Shown: positions 7,648 through 15,527 of the stretch, one piece after another
Position numbering within the stretch: position 1 is the first letter of the stretch
Layout of the letters: each line of letters starts with the position of its first letter
Assembly (NCBI GenBank): GCA_964450435.1
Contig: CAYVCX010000048.1
Location: forward strand, 1-23,073
From: SKLM01 sp964450435
GTDB taxonomy: Bacteria > Chloroflexota > Anaerolineae > B4-G1
Length of the DNA stretch: 23,073 nt
Direction of reading: 5' to 3'
Translations under genes and position numbers: made by a program
Notes under the pieces: generated by a model
Seen by the model: only the letters and a program-made list of their open reading frames with translations
Database searches by the model: none
Told to the model about the DNA's origin: nothing

Positions 7648-7822
7648 TGTGGTACCTCCGTTTCGATTCGAATAGACGTGAACACTCGACCCTGCTGGGA
7701 GTCGAGGAGTGGGTTCGCCGGGAAAGGGGCTGTGCTCTGAGCCCCGCCGATGAGTCCTGGGCGCTGCGGAGCCTCTGCGTCGAGACGTGCTGGAGAAAGC
7801 ACCGCAGGGTTCCCCTGACAAC
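7648..7822 (-). promoter_or_regulatory. Structured ~175-nt 5' leader of tdh
   Basis: From the predicted start near 7823 to the GTG at 7647 the transcript would have a leader of about 175 nt. Several short perfect hairpins can be drawn on the minus strand: GTGCT/AGCAC, enclosed by CTGCG/CGCAG; GGGGCT/AGCCCC followed by TTT; and CTCGAC/GTCGAG near the start codon. I cannot match it to a known riboswitch or T-box. It may be regulatory or simply GC-rich sequence. Confidence 0.35.
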
Positions 7823-7829
7823 CTGCCTG

Positions 7830-7858
7830 AGTATAGCATATCGCCCGTCTTTTTTCAA
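7830..7858 (-). promoter_or_regulatory. Promoter of the tdh-kbl operon
   Basis: TTGAAA (7858-7853) and TATACT (7835-7830) on the minus strand are separated by exactly 17 bp. TGC immediately before TATACT adds an extended -10. Its -35 region overlaps the upstream part of the plus-strand promoter at 7873-7878. Confidence 0.8.
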
Positions 7859-7878
7859 CAGCCTCGCTGTGCTATAAT
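7850..7878 (+). promoter_or_regulatory. Promoter of the GH36 gene
   Basis: TATAAT at 7873-7878 is preceded by TGC (extended -10) and a T-rich segment at the -35 position. The predicted start is about 7885, and GGGGGAGAGAG precedes the ATG at 7914. It is divergent from the tdh promoter and the two overlap at about 7850-7858, so they may compete for RNA polymerase. Confidence 0.75.
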
Positions 7879-7913
7879 GCACAGGAACGCCGATCTCTGA
7901 AAGGGGGAGAGAG

Positions 7914-10154
7914 ATGATGAGCACCGCTATAGGTGGGGGAACGCCGGTTTGGACGGAACCGGGGCGCGTCGCTGTCGTCCGTTACCGCCTGGGTGATGAG
8001 CCCCGGATTATGGAGCTCAGTGAACCCAACCATGCGCGCCACCTTGAGGGGGTGCGTTTCGTCTGGCGTTGGCAACCCGAGAACGGAGATTTCGATGTGC
8101 AGACCCCCGGGTACCGTATGTGGATGCGTGTGACCCACCGTGGCGACGTGCCGCTCTACCTCGATGAGATTGATGTCTTGGCAGCGCCGATGCCCAACCT
8201 CGGAGCCTCCCCCCAGAAGTGGTCTGTGTATCAGAACGGTTGGCAGTCCTGGTCGCCCGCTTTCGGACGCCACCTTGAGAACGGACTCCACTCGACACCT
8301 GGAACAGCCAGCTACCGGCGGCTACACCAGCCCCACTGGCAGCCCGGGGGCGAGCGCGTTATCTCTTCGGAATGGGTCACCGTTATCTCGACGCGGAGCG
8401 AACAAGAGGGCGCTGCACTGCTTGTCGGGTTCCTCTCCACTGGGCACCAGTTGGCTGAGATTCGCGTGAAGGAGGACGGGTCGGAGTTGGTCGCCCGCTG
8501 CTACTTCGATGGGGTTCGATTGGACCCGGGCAAATCGGCGCGCTCAGAGCTACTCGCGGTGCAGGCTGGGCCGGATCCCCTGGAGCTTCTCGAGTGGTGG
8601 GCGGAGGAGACCGGGCGCGAGATGAAGGCCCGCGTACCCGACGATCCGCCGACTGGCTGGTGCTCTTGGTACACGTTCTACGGAGACAATACAGCACAGG
8701 ATGTCGTGCATAACGTGTCGGCGATTGAAGAGCACGCTCTCCCTCTCGACGTGGTGCTGATCGACGACGGCTACCAGACTGCCATTGGCGACTGGTTGTC
8801 ACTGGATGAGAGCAAGTTCCCCGACGGCATGGTCCCCGTGATACAGAAGATCCGCGATGCGGGGCGGCGTGTGGGGATCTGGACGGCCCCCTTCGGCGCG
8901 GCGGCCGATTCACAGCTGTTCGCCGACCATCCCGACTGGGTTCTGAGAGATCAGGCCGATCAACCTGTCATTGGTTGGGAGCATTGGGGCACGACGTGCT
9001 ATGCTCTCGACTGTACCCACCCCCAGGTGCTGGAGTGGCTCGGAGAGACGTTCCACCGCATCCGGCAGGAGTGGCAGGCTTCATTCTTCAAGACTGATTT
9101 TCTCTTCGCTGCCGCGCGCCCGGGCAAGCACCGTGACCCTACCGTCACTCGCGCCCAAGCCCTTCGGCGCGGGCTGAGGGCCATCCGCAAAGCGATCGGC
9201 AGCCGCGCCTTTCTGCTTGGTTGTGGTGCACCCCTGGGGCCGTGTGTTGGTCTCGTGGACGGGATGCGGATCGGGCCAGATGTCGACCCCAACTGGCACC
9301 CTGTCTGGCGACACGATCTCTCGTCCGTGTCTACGAAGAACGCGCTGCGCAATGTCGTCGCTCGCGCCCCCTTTCACGGGCGTCTCTGGGCGAACGACCC
9401 TGATTGCGTCCTCGTGCGCCACCGCGGGGATGATATGGACCTGGTTCTGAACGAAGTACGCACCCTCGCGGCGCTGGTGGGGCTGTCCGGAGGCCTGACC
9501 CTGGATTCGGACGATCTGCACGCCATCGACCCGGGACGGTTGAAGTATCTGCGCCAGGTGTTGCCGCCGACCGGGATCAGCGCCCGTCCCCTCGATCTCT
9601 TTGAGCGTGAGATGCCCCGCTTGTTTCTGCTCCCCGTGGAACGTGACTGGGGACGGTGGTGGGTGGCCGGCGTCATCAACTGGGACGCCCGCACCACCGA
9701 GACGACGGTCCGCCTTGATGACCTCAACCTGCCCCCGGGACGCTACCATGTCTTCCATTATTGGCGCCGACGCTACCTGGGCGTGGTCGATGACGCCGTA
9801 ACGATTCATCGCCATCAACCGCACGAGACAGCAGTGCTGCTGTTTAAGCCAGTCTCTTCCCGGCCGGATTTGCTGACCACCACGTTTCACGTCTGCCAGG
9901 GCTCCATCGAGATCGCCAGCTATGGGTACGAGATCATAGACGCGCAGGCGAAGATCAGGCTGGTGCTCGAAAAGGTCGGTCGGCAGTTCGGTCGCGTGTT
10001 CTTCGTCGTGCCGGGCGGATGGCGTGTCACTGAAGCGCATGTGGACGGCCGCAAGCAGTCCCCCGTCGCTGAGGCTCCCCACGTGGTCAGCTTTGGCCTG
10101 ACCTTGGAGGATCGCGCGGAAGTCAAGGTCAGGTTTGAGAGAACGAGTTTCTGA
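7914..10154 (+). CDS. Alpha-galactosidase-like glycoside hydrolase, family GH36
   Basis: Predicted retaining hydrolase of alpha-galactosides (melibiose/raffinose type), 746 aa, the usual GH36 size. An N-terminal beta-sandwich region (about 1-240) contains NGWQSWSP. It is followed by a TIM barrel starting at PTGWCSWYTFYG and DVVLIDDGYQ (D284-D285). The nucleophile is Asp395 in FFKTDFLF and the acid/base is Asp456 in RIGPDVDPNW. A C-terminal beta domain ends the chain. No signal peptide is seen, so it is probably cytoplasmic. Two ATGs occur in tandem (7914 and 7917) behind a GGGGGAGAGAG ribosome site. No sugar transporter lies next to it. It could act on another alpha-galactose-like or alpha-N-acetylgalactosamine substrate; clan GH-D is certain, exact specificity is not. 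Confidence 0.9.
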   Translation: MMSTAIGGGTPVWTEPGRVAVVRYRLGDEPRIMELSEPNHARHLEGVRFVWRWQPENGDFDVQTPGYRMWMRVTHRGDVPLYLDEIDVLAAPMPNLGASPQKWSVYQNGWQSWSPAFGRHLENGLHSTPGTASYRRLHQPHWQPGGERVISSEWVTVISTRSEQEGAALLVGFLSTGHQLAEIRVKEDGSELVARCYFDGVRLDPGKSARSELLAVQAGPDPLELLEWWAEETGREMKARVPDDPPTGWCSWYTFYGDNTAQDVVHNVSAIEEHALPLDVVLIDDGYQTAIGDWLSLDESKFPDGMVPVIQKIRDAGRRVGIWTAPFGAAADSQLFADHPDWVLRDQADQPVIGWEHWGTTCYALDCTHPQVLEWLGETFHRIRQEWQASFFKTDFLFAAARPGKHRDPTVTRAQALRRGLRAIRKAIGSRAFLLGCGAPLGPCVGLVDGMRIGPDVDPNWHPVWRHDLSSVSTKNALRNVVARAPFHGRLWANDPDCVLVRHRGDDMDLVLNEVRTLAALVGLSGGLTLDSDDLHAIDPGRLKYLRQVLPPTGISARPLDLFEREMPRLFLLPVERDWGRWWVAGVINWDARTTETTVRLDDLNLPPGRYHVFHYWRRRYLGVVDDAVTIHRHQPHETAVLLFKPVSSRPDLLTTTFHVCQGSIEIASYGYEIIDAQAKIRLVLEKVGRQFGRVFFVVPGGWRVTEAHVDGRKQSPVAEAPHVVSFGLTLEDRAEVKVRFERTSF

Positions 10155-10215
10155 GTCTCCGGCTTTCTCTCTGTCTCTCCCTTTGTGTGCCAGCCGAGAC
10201 GAGAGTATTGTGGTG

Positions 10216-10234
10216 GGTTTGAGACGATCAAACC
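10216..10234. repeat. Perfect 7-bp inverted repeat
   Basis: GGTTTGA (10216-10222) and TCAAACC (10228-10234) with a 5-nt spacer lie in the 257-bp gap between the GH36 gene and nth. It may be an operator or an mRNA 3' hairpin; no T-run follows directly. Confidence 0.4.
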
Positions 10235-10241
10235 GAGCACC

Positions 10242-10266
10242 GCGACCGTCGAGTCCCGCTTTTTTT
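10242..10266 (+). terminator. Possible weak terminator after the GH36 gene
   Basis: GCGAC can pair with GTCCCGC around the loop CGTCGA, with two bulged C residues, and is followed at once by seven T residues (10260-10266). The stem is imperfect, so the T-run is the main support. Confidence 0.3.
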
Positions 10267-10411
10267 CCGGTTGCCAGATTCCAGCGGCCCGTCCGAGGAG
10301 GTTCAGAAGGCCTTGCTACAAGCGGACAGTGAGTTCAGTGGAAAGACGGCGCAGTTCGGTGCTCTCACGCTGATAGGTGTTGTTCGACGCACCCGCGATC
10401 ATTGAGCTTCT

Positions 10412-11092
10412 ATGGAACCCAACACGCAAGACGCATTGTATGCTCACCGTGTGCTGCTGGAAGAGTATGGGAACCATCCGTGGCAGCCGCGTGATCCCAT
10501 CGCCACGCTGGTATCCACCATCATCTCCCAGAATACCAACGATACCAACCGAGATCGGGCCTTCGAGCGGCTGCGGGACCGGTTTCCCACCTGGGAACAG
10601 GTGCGCGATGCATCGGAAGAGAAGGTCGTCGAGGCAATTCGCTCGGCAGGCCTGGGGCCTACCAAGGCGCCGCGCATCCAGGAGGCGCTCCGTCGCATCA
10701 CGGAGAGAGAGGGCGCGATGAGCCTCGATTTCTTGCGGGAGATGTCCACCGCTGAGGTCCGCGCCTGGCTCATGGAGCTCCCTGGGGTTGGACCCAAGAC
10801 CGCGGCTATTGTGCTCTGTTTTGCCCTGGGAAGGCCGGCCTTTCCCGTCGATACCCACGTTCATCGCGTCACCGGGCGACTTGGCTTAATCCCCGAGGGC
10901 ACGAGCCGTGAGAAAGCCCACGATGTGCTCGAGGACATCGTGCCCGAGGAGTCCTACTATGCCTTCCATCTTAACTTGATTGCCCACGGGCGTACCATCT
11001 GTCACTCGCGCAGTCCCGAGTGCGAGGAATGCGTGCTGCGGCGGGCGTGCGACTATTACGCCTCGCTTGGAGGAAGGGAGGGTGCCCCTTGA
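10412..11092 (+). CDS. nth: Endonuclease III family DNA glycosylase/AP lyase
   Basis: Base-excision repair enzyme that removes oxidised pyrimidines and nicks abasic sites, 226 aa. The helix-hairpin-helix LPGVGPKTAAIVL carries the catalytic lysine K129. VDTHVHRV supplies the catalytic Asp147. The C-terminal iron-sulfur cluster cysteines have the canonical spacing: C197, C204, C207 and C213 (C-x6-C-x2-C-x5-C). The ATG at 10412 has only a weak ribosome site, but no better in-frame start exists nearby. It heads a cluster with yraN and miaA, 70 bp before yraN. All key residues are present, so activity is expected. MutY is excluded by the small size and the catalytic lysine. Confidence 0.93.
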   Translation: MEPNTQDALYAHRVLLEEYGNHPWQPRDPIATLVSTIISQNTNDTNRDRAFERLRDRFPTWEQVRDASEEKVVEAIRSAGLGPTKAPRIQEALRRITEREGAMSLDFLREMSTAEVRAWLMELPGVGPKTAAIVLCFALGRPAFPVDTHVHRVTGRLGLIPEGTSREKAHDVLEDIVPEESYYAFHLNLIAHGRTICHSRSPECEECVLRRACDYYASLGGREGAP

Positions 11093-11162
11093 CTTCTCAC
11101 CTGGGCCGTAATCCGCTGTGTGGCGCGTGCCCTCTCTTCCGCCCCTGTGCTGGCAATCTGTC

Positions 11163-11531
11163 GTGAGCGATAGAAGAACTGGATTGGGGCGGCGCGGCGA
11201 GACCCTGACTGCCCGGGAGTTGACCCGGCAGAGCTATGAGGTCGTCTGTCGTAACTGGCGCTGTCAGATCGGCGAGGTTGACATTGTGGCGTTGCGAGAC
11301 GGCAGGTGGACGTTTTTCGAGGTGCGGACCCGGCGAGGACGTGGCTTTGGCACTCCCGAGGAGTCGTTGACGCCGACGAAGGTGGAGCGGATGGTCGACG
11401 TGGCACGTACCTACCTGGCGGAGCACGACAGAAACGTCCATGATATCGACTGGTGCATCGGCCTGGTCGCGGTGGAGATGGATCAAGCAGGCCGCCTACT
11501 GCGAATTGATGTGTACGAGACGATCTGGTAG
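11163..11531 (+). CDS. yraN: YraN/UPF0102 family protein, predicted nuclease fold
   Basis: Small protein of the UPF0102 family, which shares the restriction-endonuclease-like fold; the cellular role is not firmly established. From the GTG at 11163 it is 122 aa, the family length, and begins with RRTGLGRRGETLTARELTRQ, matching family N-termini. The frame also allows a GTG at 11118, adding 15 unlike residues. The core GEVDIVALRDGRWTFFEVRTR matches the GE-D...E-V-K/R signature; here Arg stands where a Lys is often found. No clear Shine-Dalgarno is seen for either start. It lies between nth and miaA and overlaps the likely miaA start by 23 bp, which suggests translational coupling. Confidence 0.85.
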   Translation: MSDRRTGLGRRGETLTARELTRQSYEVVCRNWRCQIGEVDIVALRDGRWTFFEVRTRRGRGFGTPEESLTPTKVERMVDVARTYLAEHDRNVHDIDWCIGLVAVEMDQAGRLLRIDVYETIW

Positions 11532-12507
11532 AGAAGGCAGCAGCCGAGGGTCGCGGCGGGAACTCATCCCCGAGGCCTGGACCTTTGCCCCTCCACTGCT
11601 GGTCATCGTGGGCCCGACGGCGGTGGGCAAGACCTCACTCTCGCTCCGTCTGGCTGAGACGTTTGGCGGGGAGGTCGTTTCGGCCGATTCTCGCTCGTTC
11701 TACCGGGGGATGGACATTGGGACAGCCAAACCGACGCGCGAGGAGCGTGCTCGCGTTCGCCACCACCTTATCAACATCGCCCAACCGGACGAGACGGTGG
11801 GACTGGCCGAGTACCAGGACCTTGCCTACGCCGCCATCGACGACATCCGTGCCCGGAGGAAGCTCCCGCTGCTCGTAGGTGGCACCGGGCAGTACGTAGC
11901 TGCGGTCGTCGAGGGATGGCGTATCCCCCGGGTGGAGCCTCGGCCGGATCTCCGTGAGGAGCTGGAGGCCAGGTCCGAGCGTGACAGCCCTTATGCCCTT
12001 CACGATTGGCTCGAGCGGCTCGATCCCGAGGCAGCAGAGGACATCCATCCCCACAATGTTCGTCGAGTTGTCCGCGCTCTGGAGGTCTGCCTGGTTACTG
12101 GGCGGCCTATCTCCGAGCAGCAGGGCAAGGAACCGCCTCCCTACCCGGTCCTCCAGATCGGACTGACGATGGATCGTGAGCTGCTATACAAGCGTGCCGA
12201 CCGGCGATTGGAGCTGATGATTGATGCCGGATTGCTCGAGGAGGTGCGCCAGCTGCTGGAGCAGGGATACGACTGGAGCCTGCCGGCGATGTCCGCTGTG
12301 GGCTATGCGGAGTTCCAGTCCTACTTCGAAGGCAGTGCGGCCCTCGATGACGTCATCGCCGACATCCAAAGCGATCTCCGTCGTTTGATCCGCCAGCAGT
12401 ATAACTGGTTCAGTCTCGATGATCCCGACATCCGTTGGTTCGACGTCACCCAGACGGCGCCCGAGGAGGTTGAATCCGTGGTGAGCCGCTGGCTGGCGAG
12501 GCGATGA
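11509..12507 (+). CDS. miaA: tRNA dimethylallyltransferase
   Basis: Transfers a dimethylallyl group to N6 of adenosine 37 in tRNAs reading UNN codons, the first step toward ms2i6A. The P-loop VIVGPTAVGKTS is followed by SADSRSFYRGMDIGTAKP, with the conserved Asp of the DS motif. HHLINIAQPDE, LLVGGTGQYV, NVRRVVRALEV and LIRQQYNWF complete the family signatures. The frame is open from 11440. I chose the ATG at 11509, which overlaps the yraN stop by 23 bp. This still leaves about 30 residues before the P-loop core, more than usual, and no strong ribosome site is visible. Length is 332 aa, slightly above the usual 300-320. Function is secure, the start is not. Confidence 0.93.
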   Translation: MCTRRSGREGSSRGSRRELIPEAWTFAPPLLVIVGPTAVGKTSLSLRLAETFGGEVVSADSRSFYRGMDIGTAKPTREERARVRHHLINIAQPDETVGLAEYQDLAYAAIDDIRARRKLPLLVGGTGQYVAAVVEGWRIPRVEPRPDLREELEARSERDSPYALHDWLERLDPEAAEDIHPHNVRRVVRALEVCLVTGRPISEQQGKEPPPYPVLQIGLTMDRELLYKRADRRLELMIDAGLLEEVRQLLEQGYDWSLPAMSAVGYAEFQSYFEGSAALDDVIADIQSDLRRLIRQQYNWFSLDDPDIRWFDVTQTAPEEVESVVSRWLARR

Positions 12508-12575
12508 TGGACGGAGCGGGCGGATCGACCAGAGATGGTCCTTCGGCACAAGCCCTGTCCGATGAGCGCTCCCGT

Positions 12576-12604
12576 TTGCCTCGACAAGCCCCTGATGGTA
12601 GAAT
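12576..12604 (+). promoter_or_regulatory. Promoter of the GNAT gene
   Basis: TTGCCT at 12576-12581 and TAGAAT at 12599-12604 are spaced by 17 bp. The predicted start falls near 12611, inside the palindrome at 12610-12620. It gives the acetyltransferase gene its own transcript, separate from miaA. Confidence 0.6.
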
Positions 12605-12609
12605 CAAGC

Positions 12610-12620
12610 TAGACTGTCTA
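12610..12620. promoter_or_regulatory. 11-bp palindrome at the predicted transcription start
   Basis: TAGACTGTCTA has perfect 5-bp arms around a central T and sits just after the -10 element. A wider pair AGACT/AGTCT (12611-12615, 12625-12629) overlaps it. The placement suits a repressor site, but no regulator is identified. Confidence 0.35.
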
Positions 12621-12658
12621 CCGTAGTCTGAGCCTGCGCTGATCTTCGGGAGTTCTTA

Positions 12659-13189
12659 ATGCTGGTTCGCCCGGCCGAACCCAAGGACCTTGCCCCCTGC
12701 GGGGCGCTCGACCATTCTTACACCACCACCTGCGTCTGGCAGATGGAGAATCGGGGGAACAGCGGTGCGCCGACTGTCTCGTTCCGCACGGTGCGGCTGC
12801 CACGGGAGATCAAAGTCGACTACCCGCGCCAGGGCAGTGATTTGCTTGCAGGATGGCGTCGGCGAGACGGATTCCTCGTGTCGGAGATGGACGGAGACGT
12901 ATGCGGCTACGTGGCGTTGACGGCTCAACCCGAACACGGATTGGCCTGGGTGGGCGATCTGGTGGTTGAGCGCTCTCGACGGCGGCGCGGCATCGGAACG
13001 ACGTTGCTGCGGGCCGCCGCTCACTGGGGTGGGGAGCGCAATCTGATGAGGTTGATGCTCGAAGTGCAGACCAAGAACTACCCGGCCATCGAGTTCTGCT
13101 ATGCTTGCGGTCTCACCTTTTCTGGCTACAATGATCATTATTGGCCCAGCGAGGACATCGCAGTCTTCTTCACCGGCAGATTGCGATAG
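12659..13189 (+). CDS. GNAT-family N-acetyltransferase
   Basis: Predicted acetyl-CoA-dependent acetyltransferase, 176 aa, one GNAT domain. The acetyl-CoA pyrophosphate loop is RRRGIGTTLL (about residues 105-114), preceded by the strand GLAWVGDLVVE. The C-terminal part, LMLEVQTKNYPAIEFCYACG, is the typical motif B with the Asn-x-Pro-Ala-x-x-Phe-Tyr pattern as in RimI-like enzymes. An N-terminal extension of about 60 residues contains an atypical insert with basic residues. The ATG follows CGGGAG by about eight bases. It stands alone, with its own promoter and a palindrome upstream. The acceptor (protein N-terminus, small amine or antibiotic) cannot be deduced. Confidence 0.88.
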   Translation: MLVRPAEPKDLAPCGALDHSYTTTCVWQMENRGNSGAPTVSFRTVRLPREIKVDYPRQGSDLLAGWRRRDGFLVSEMDGDVCGYVALTAQPEHGLAWVGDLVVERSRRRRGIGTTLLRAAAHWGGERNLMRLMLEVQTKNYPAIEFCYACGLTFSGYNDHYWPSEDIAVFFTGRLR

Positions 13190-13350
13190 CCCCTCTTCCG
13201 GGTAGGGACGTGGCGGTCCTTGCGTCAGGGCGACCCCGCGTTCGGTCGTTCTTTTCCAACAGGTGCATAGTCCCGTGTGACGATTCCGCCAGTTGGTTCC
13301 TTCAATGTCGCTAGCGGTAGTGGTGTTGATCAGATAGCGTCAGTGGGTTG

Positions 13351-15345
13351 ATGGGTTTTTTAGCGGTGTCATATATCGAAAGACTGTTTGAGCTGGTCAA
13401 CGTCGTGCTTACCTCGGGCATCGTCATCTTCTCGTTTGCCCTGCTCCTGTATTTGCTCATCTACAGTCGTCGCAACAACGTGGGCCTGACGTTCGCCTTT
13501 CTGTTGGGCTGCGTGCTGGTGGCATACTTCGTAGATCTGGCCTTATCCGGCGTTGAGGATTGGCAGACCGCCGAACCCTGGCTCGAGCTTCAATGGGTGA
13601 GCATTGCCTTCACGCCCGCCGCTTATCTGAATTTCTCCTCTGCACTGCTCACCACCACGGGAGAGCGGAGTAAACTGCAGATGATCGCCGTTCGCGTGAG
13701 CTACGTGTTGAGCACGCTTGTGCTGGTGGGGGTTGCGTTCAGCGATCTCATCGTGCGGAGCGGCTCGTTGACGCACCGCGCGGCACATCTGCTGCCTGGC
13801 CCTTTGTTCTCGCTCTTCACCCTGTATTTCTCTCTTGCCGTCGCCTGGGGAGCGGCCAACGTGTTGCGGGCCCGTCGTCGATGCCTGACGTCGACCTCCC
13901 GCCGTCGAATGACCTATCTGGCCGCCACCTTCGCCGCTCCGGCCGCTGGTGTGTTCCCGTACTTGTTGTTCGCTGGGTGGCCGGCCGCCACGTCGGCGGT
14001 TGTGCTCTGGCTGGTCTTGGTCCTGGGGAACATCGGCGTGGGGCTGATGCTGGTCGTACTTTCCTACAGTGTAGTCTCCTTTGGTGCCCTCAGTCCTGAT
14101 CGAGTGATGAAGCACCGCCTGGTCCACTTTCTTCTGCGTGGGCCCTTCGTCGCCACCCTCGTCGTGCTCATCATCGTCGTCACGTCTCAGGCCGAAGGAT
14201 GGTTGGGCCTCCCCAGCCGCCGCATCATGCTTTTCGGGGTCGTGGGTGTCATCCTCCTCTTGCAGATCGGGATCGAGCTTGCCAGGCCGTTGATTGACCG
14301 CGCGCTCTACCTTCAGGACCGTGAGGAGATCGAGTGGATTCAGCAGCTGTCCGGCAGGCTGCTGACCTCTACGGACCTCCATCAGTTCCTGGAGAATGTG
14401 CTCACCGCCCTGTGTGAGTTATTGCGCGTCGACACAGCCTTTGTGGCGGTTGTGGATGACGGTAAGCCTCATCTGGAAGTTGCGTGCGGAGACCTGGATC
14501 CCGGGCATTTTGGGGGCCTGTCATTCGGGGCCTGGCAGGCGTCCCTCCGTCAGCTTCGTGGAGAGCAGGATTCGCCCCATGCGGCTGACGGCGGCGGGGA
14601 TTCTGTGGGGGAGCGTGAGCTTGAGCGATACGGCGATCTATTCGTCTGGGACGGCTATTGGCTTGCGCCTCTGCGCGCTACTGAGAACGAGGAGGTGCTC
14701 TTGGGTGTGCTCGGGGTGACAGCCCGCACCCCCGAGCCGGATCTGACCGCGGAAGAACGAGAAGGGGTGGAGGCTCTGCTCGCCCAGGCCGCGGTGGCCC
14801 TTGAGGATCGCCAGCTCCAGCAGGGGATCTTCGGCGCTCTGCAGCGCATCATGCCCGAGATTGAGGATATTCAGCGACGGCGTGGTGTGATCCACTACGT
14901 CGGCGATGAGGCCCTCTCCCAGTTCAACCCGCTGGAGTCGGGTGAACTCCGGGAATGGGTGCGCGACGCGCTGAAGCACTACTGGGGCGGACCGAAGCTG
15001 ACCACCAACCCATTGATGTCTCTTGAGGTCGTCGAGCGAGCGACGCACGAACAGGATGGGAACGCGATGAAGGGGGTGCGCTCCGTGCTTCGTGAGGCGA
15101 TTGAGAGACTGCGACCGGAAGGGGAGCGCAAAATGACGGCGCCGGCTTGGGTTCTGTACAATATCCTCGACCTCAAGTTCCTCCAGGGTCACACGGTGCG
15201 AGAGGTGGCCAAGCGATTGGCGATGAGCGAGTCGAATCTATATCGCAAGCAGCGCGTGGCGATCAAGGCAGCGGCGCAGATGGTAGCCGAGATGGAGCGG
15301 GAGGAGTTGACGAATCACCGCAGCGAAGCCCCCGAGCGCAGCTAG
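13351..15345 (+). CDS. Membrane-anchored GAF-domain regulator with C-terminal helix-turn-helix
   Basis: Predicted membrane-bound sensor-transcription factor, 664 aa. Residues 1-305 hold about eight to nine TM helices, for example VVLTSGIVIFSFALLLYLLI and LVLVLGNIGVGLMLVVLS, resembling the multi-TM input domains of some histidine kinases. Residues about 325-490 form a GAF-like domain starting at DREEIEWIQQLSGRLLTSTD. No histidine kinase or ATPase motif follows. Instead the C-terminus carries HTVREVAKRLAMSESNLYRK (residues 614-633), a clear helix-turn-helix, so the protein probably binds DNA while anchored in the membrane. A TTG at 13348 directly precedes the ATG; the ribosome site is weak. It is followed by a short tandem repeat and the S1-domain gene. 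Domain calls come from sequence pattern only; the ligand and target genes are unknown. Confidence 0.75.
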   Translation: MGFLAVSYIERLFELVNVVLTSGIVIFSFALLLYLLIYSRRNNVGLTFAFLLGCVLVAYFVDLALSGVEDWQTAEPWLELQWVSIAFTPAAYLNFSSALLTTTGERSKLQMIAVRVSYVLSTLVLVGVAFSDLIVRSGSLTHRAAHLLPGPLFSLFTLYFSLAVAWGAANVLRARRRCLTSTSRRRMTYLAATFAAPAAGVFPYLLFAGWPAATSAVVLWLVLVLGNIGVGLMLVVLSYSVVSFGALSPDRVMKHRLVHFLLRGPFVATLVVLIIVVTSQAEGWLGLPSRRIMLFGVVGVILLLQIGIELARPLIDRALYLQDREEIEWIQQLSGRLLTSTDLHQFLENVLTALCELLRVDTAFVAVVDDGKPHLEVACGDLDPGHFGGLSFGAWQASLRQLRGEQDSPHAADGGGDSVGERELERYGDLFVWDGYWLAPLRATENEEVLLGVLGVTARTPEPDLTAEEREGVEALLAQAAVALEDRQLQQGIFGALQRIMPEIEDIQRRRGVIHYVGDEALSQFNPLESGELREWVRDALKHYWGGPKLTTNPLMSLEVVERATHEQDGNAMKGVRSVLREAIERLRPEGERKMTAPAWVLYNILDLKFLQGHTVREVAKRLAMSESNLYRKQRVAIKAAAQMVAEMEREELTNHRSEAPERS

Positions 15346-15353
15346 AGAGGTTG

Positions 15354-15428
15354 GGATTTGGAAGACGTGGATTTGGAAGACGTGGATTTCAGAGACATGG
15401 GCTTGAGAGACGCGGATTTGAAGGATGT
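15354..15428. repeat. 15-bp tandem repeat, five copies
   Basis: Five consecutive 15-mers lie at 15354-15368, 15369-15383, 15384-15398, 15399-15413 and 15414-15428. The first two are identical (GGATTTGGAAGACGT) and the rest diverge. In one frame they encode the pentads VDLED, VDFRD, MGLRD, ADLKD, like a pentapeptide-repeat protein. In the frame of the following S1 gene they read GFGRR, GFGRR, GFQRH, GLERR, GFEGC. The repeat sits between the regulator stop and the S1 gene start. Confidence 0.9.
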
Positions 15429-15527
15429 GGGCCCGGCAGGAGGTTGCCTAGTGGTCCGCAAGTCGGCAGTGGAAGAGGGGTACAGCCCAGGGAAAGGACA
15501 GGATCGGGAAGTAGGAGGCTATGGAAC

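Noticed and set aside
9081..10082. 333-codon minus-strand frame opposite the GH36 gene
   Set aside because: It is antisense to the well-supported hydrolase, with mirror-frame composition and no start signals.
11440..11508. Upstream 23-codon extension of miaA
   Set aside because: It overlaps yraN deeply, has no ribosome site and no family similarity; MiaA proteins start close to the P-loop.
13543..14382. 279-codon minus-strand frame opposite the membrane regulator
   Set aside because: Composition rich in Gly, Arg, Gln and His from antisense reading of TM codons; no domain seen.
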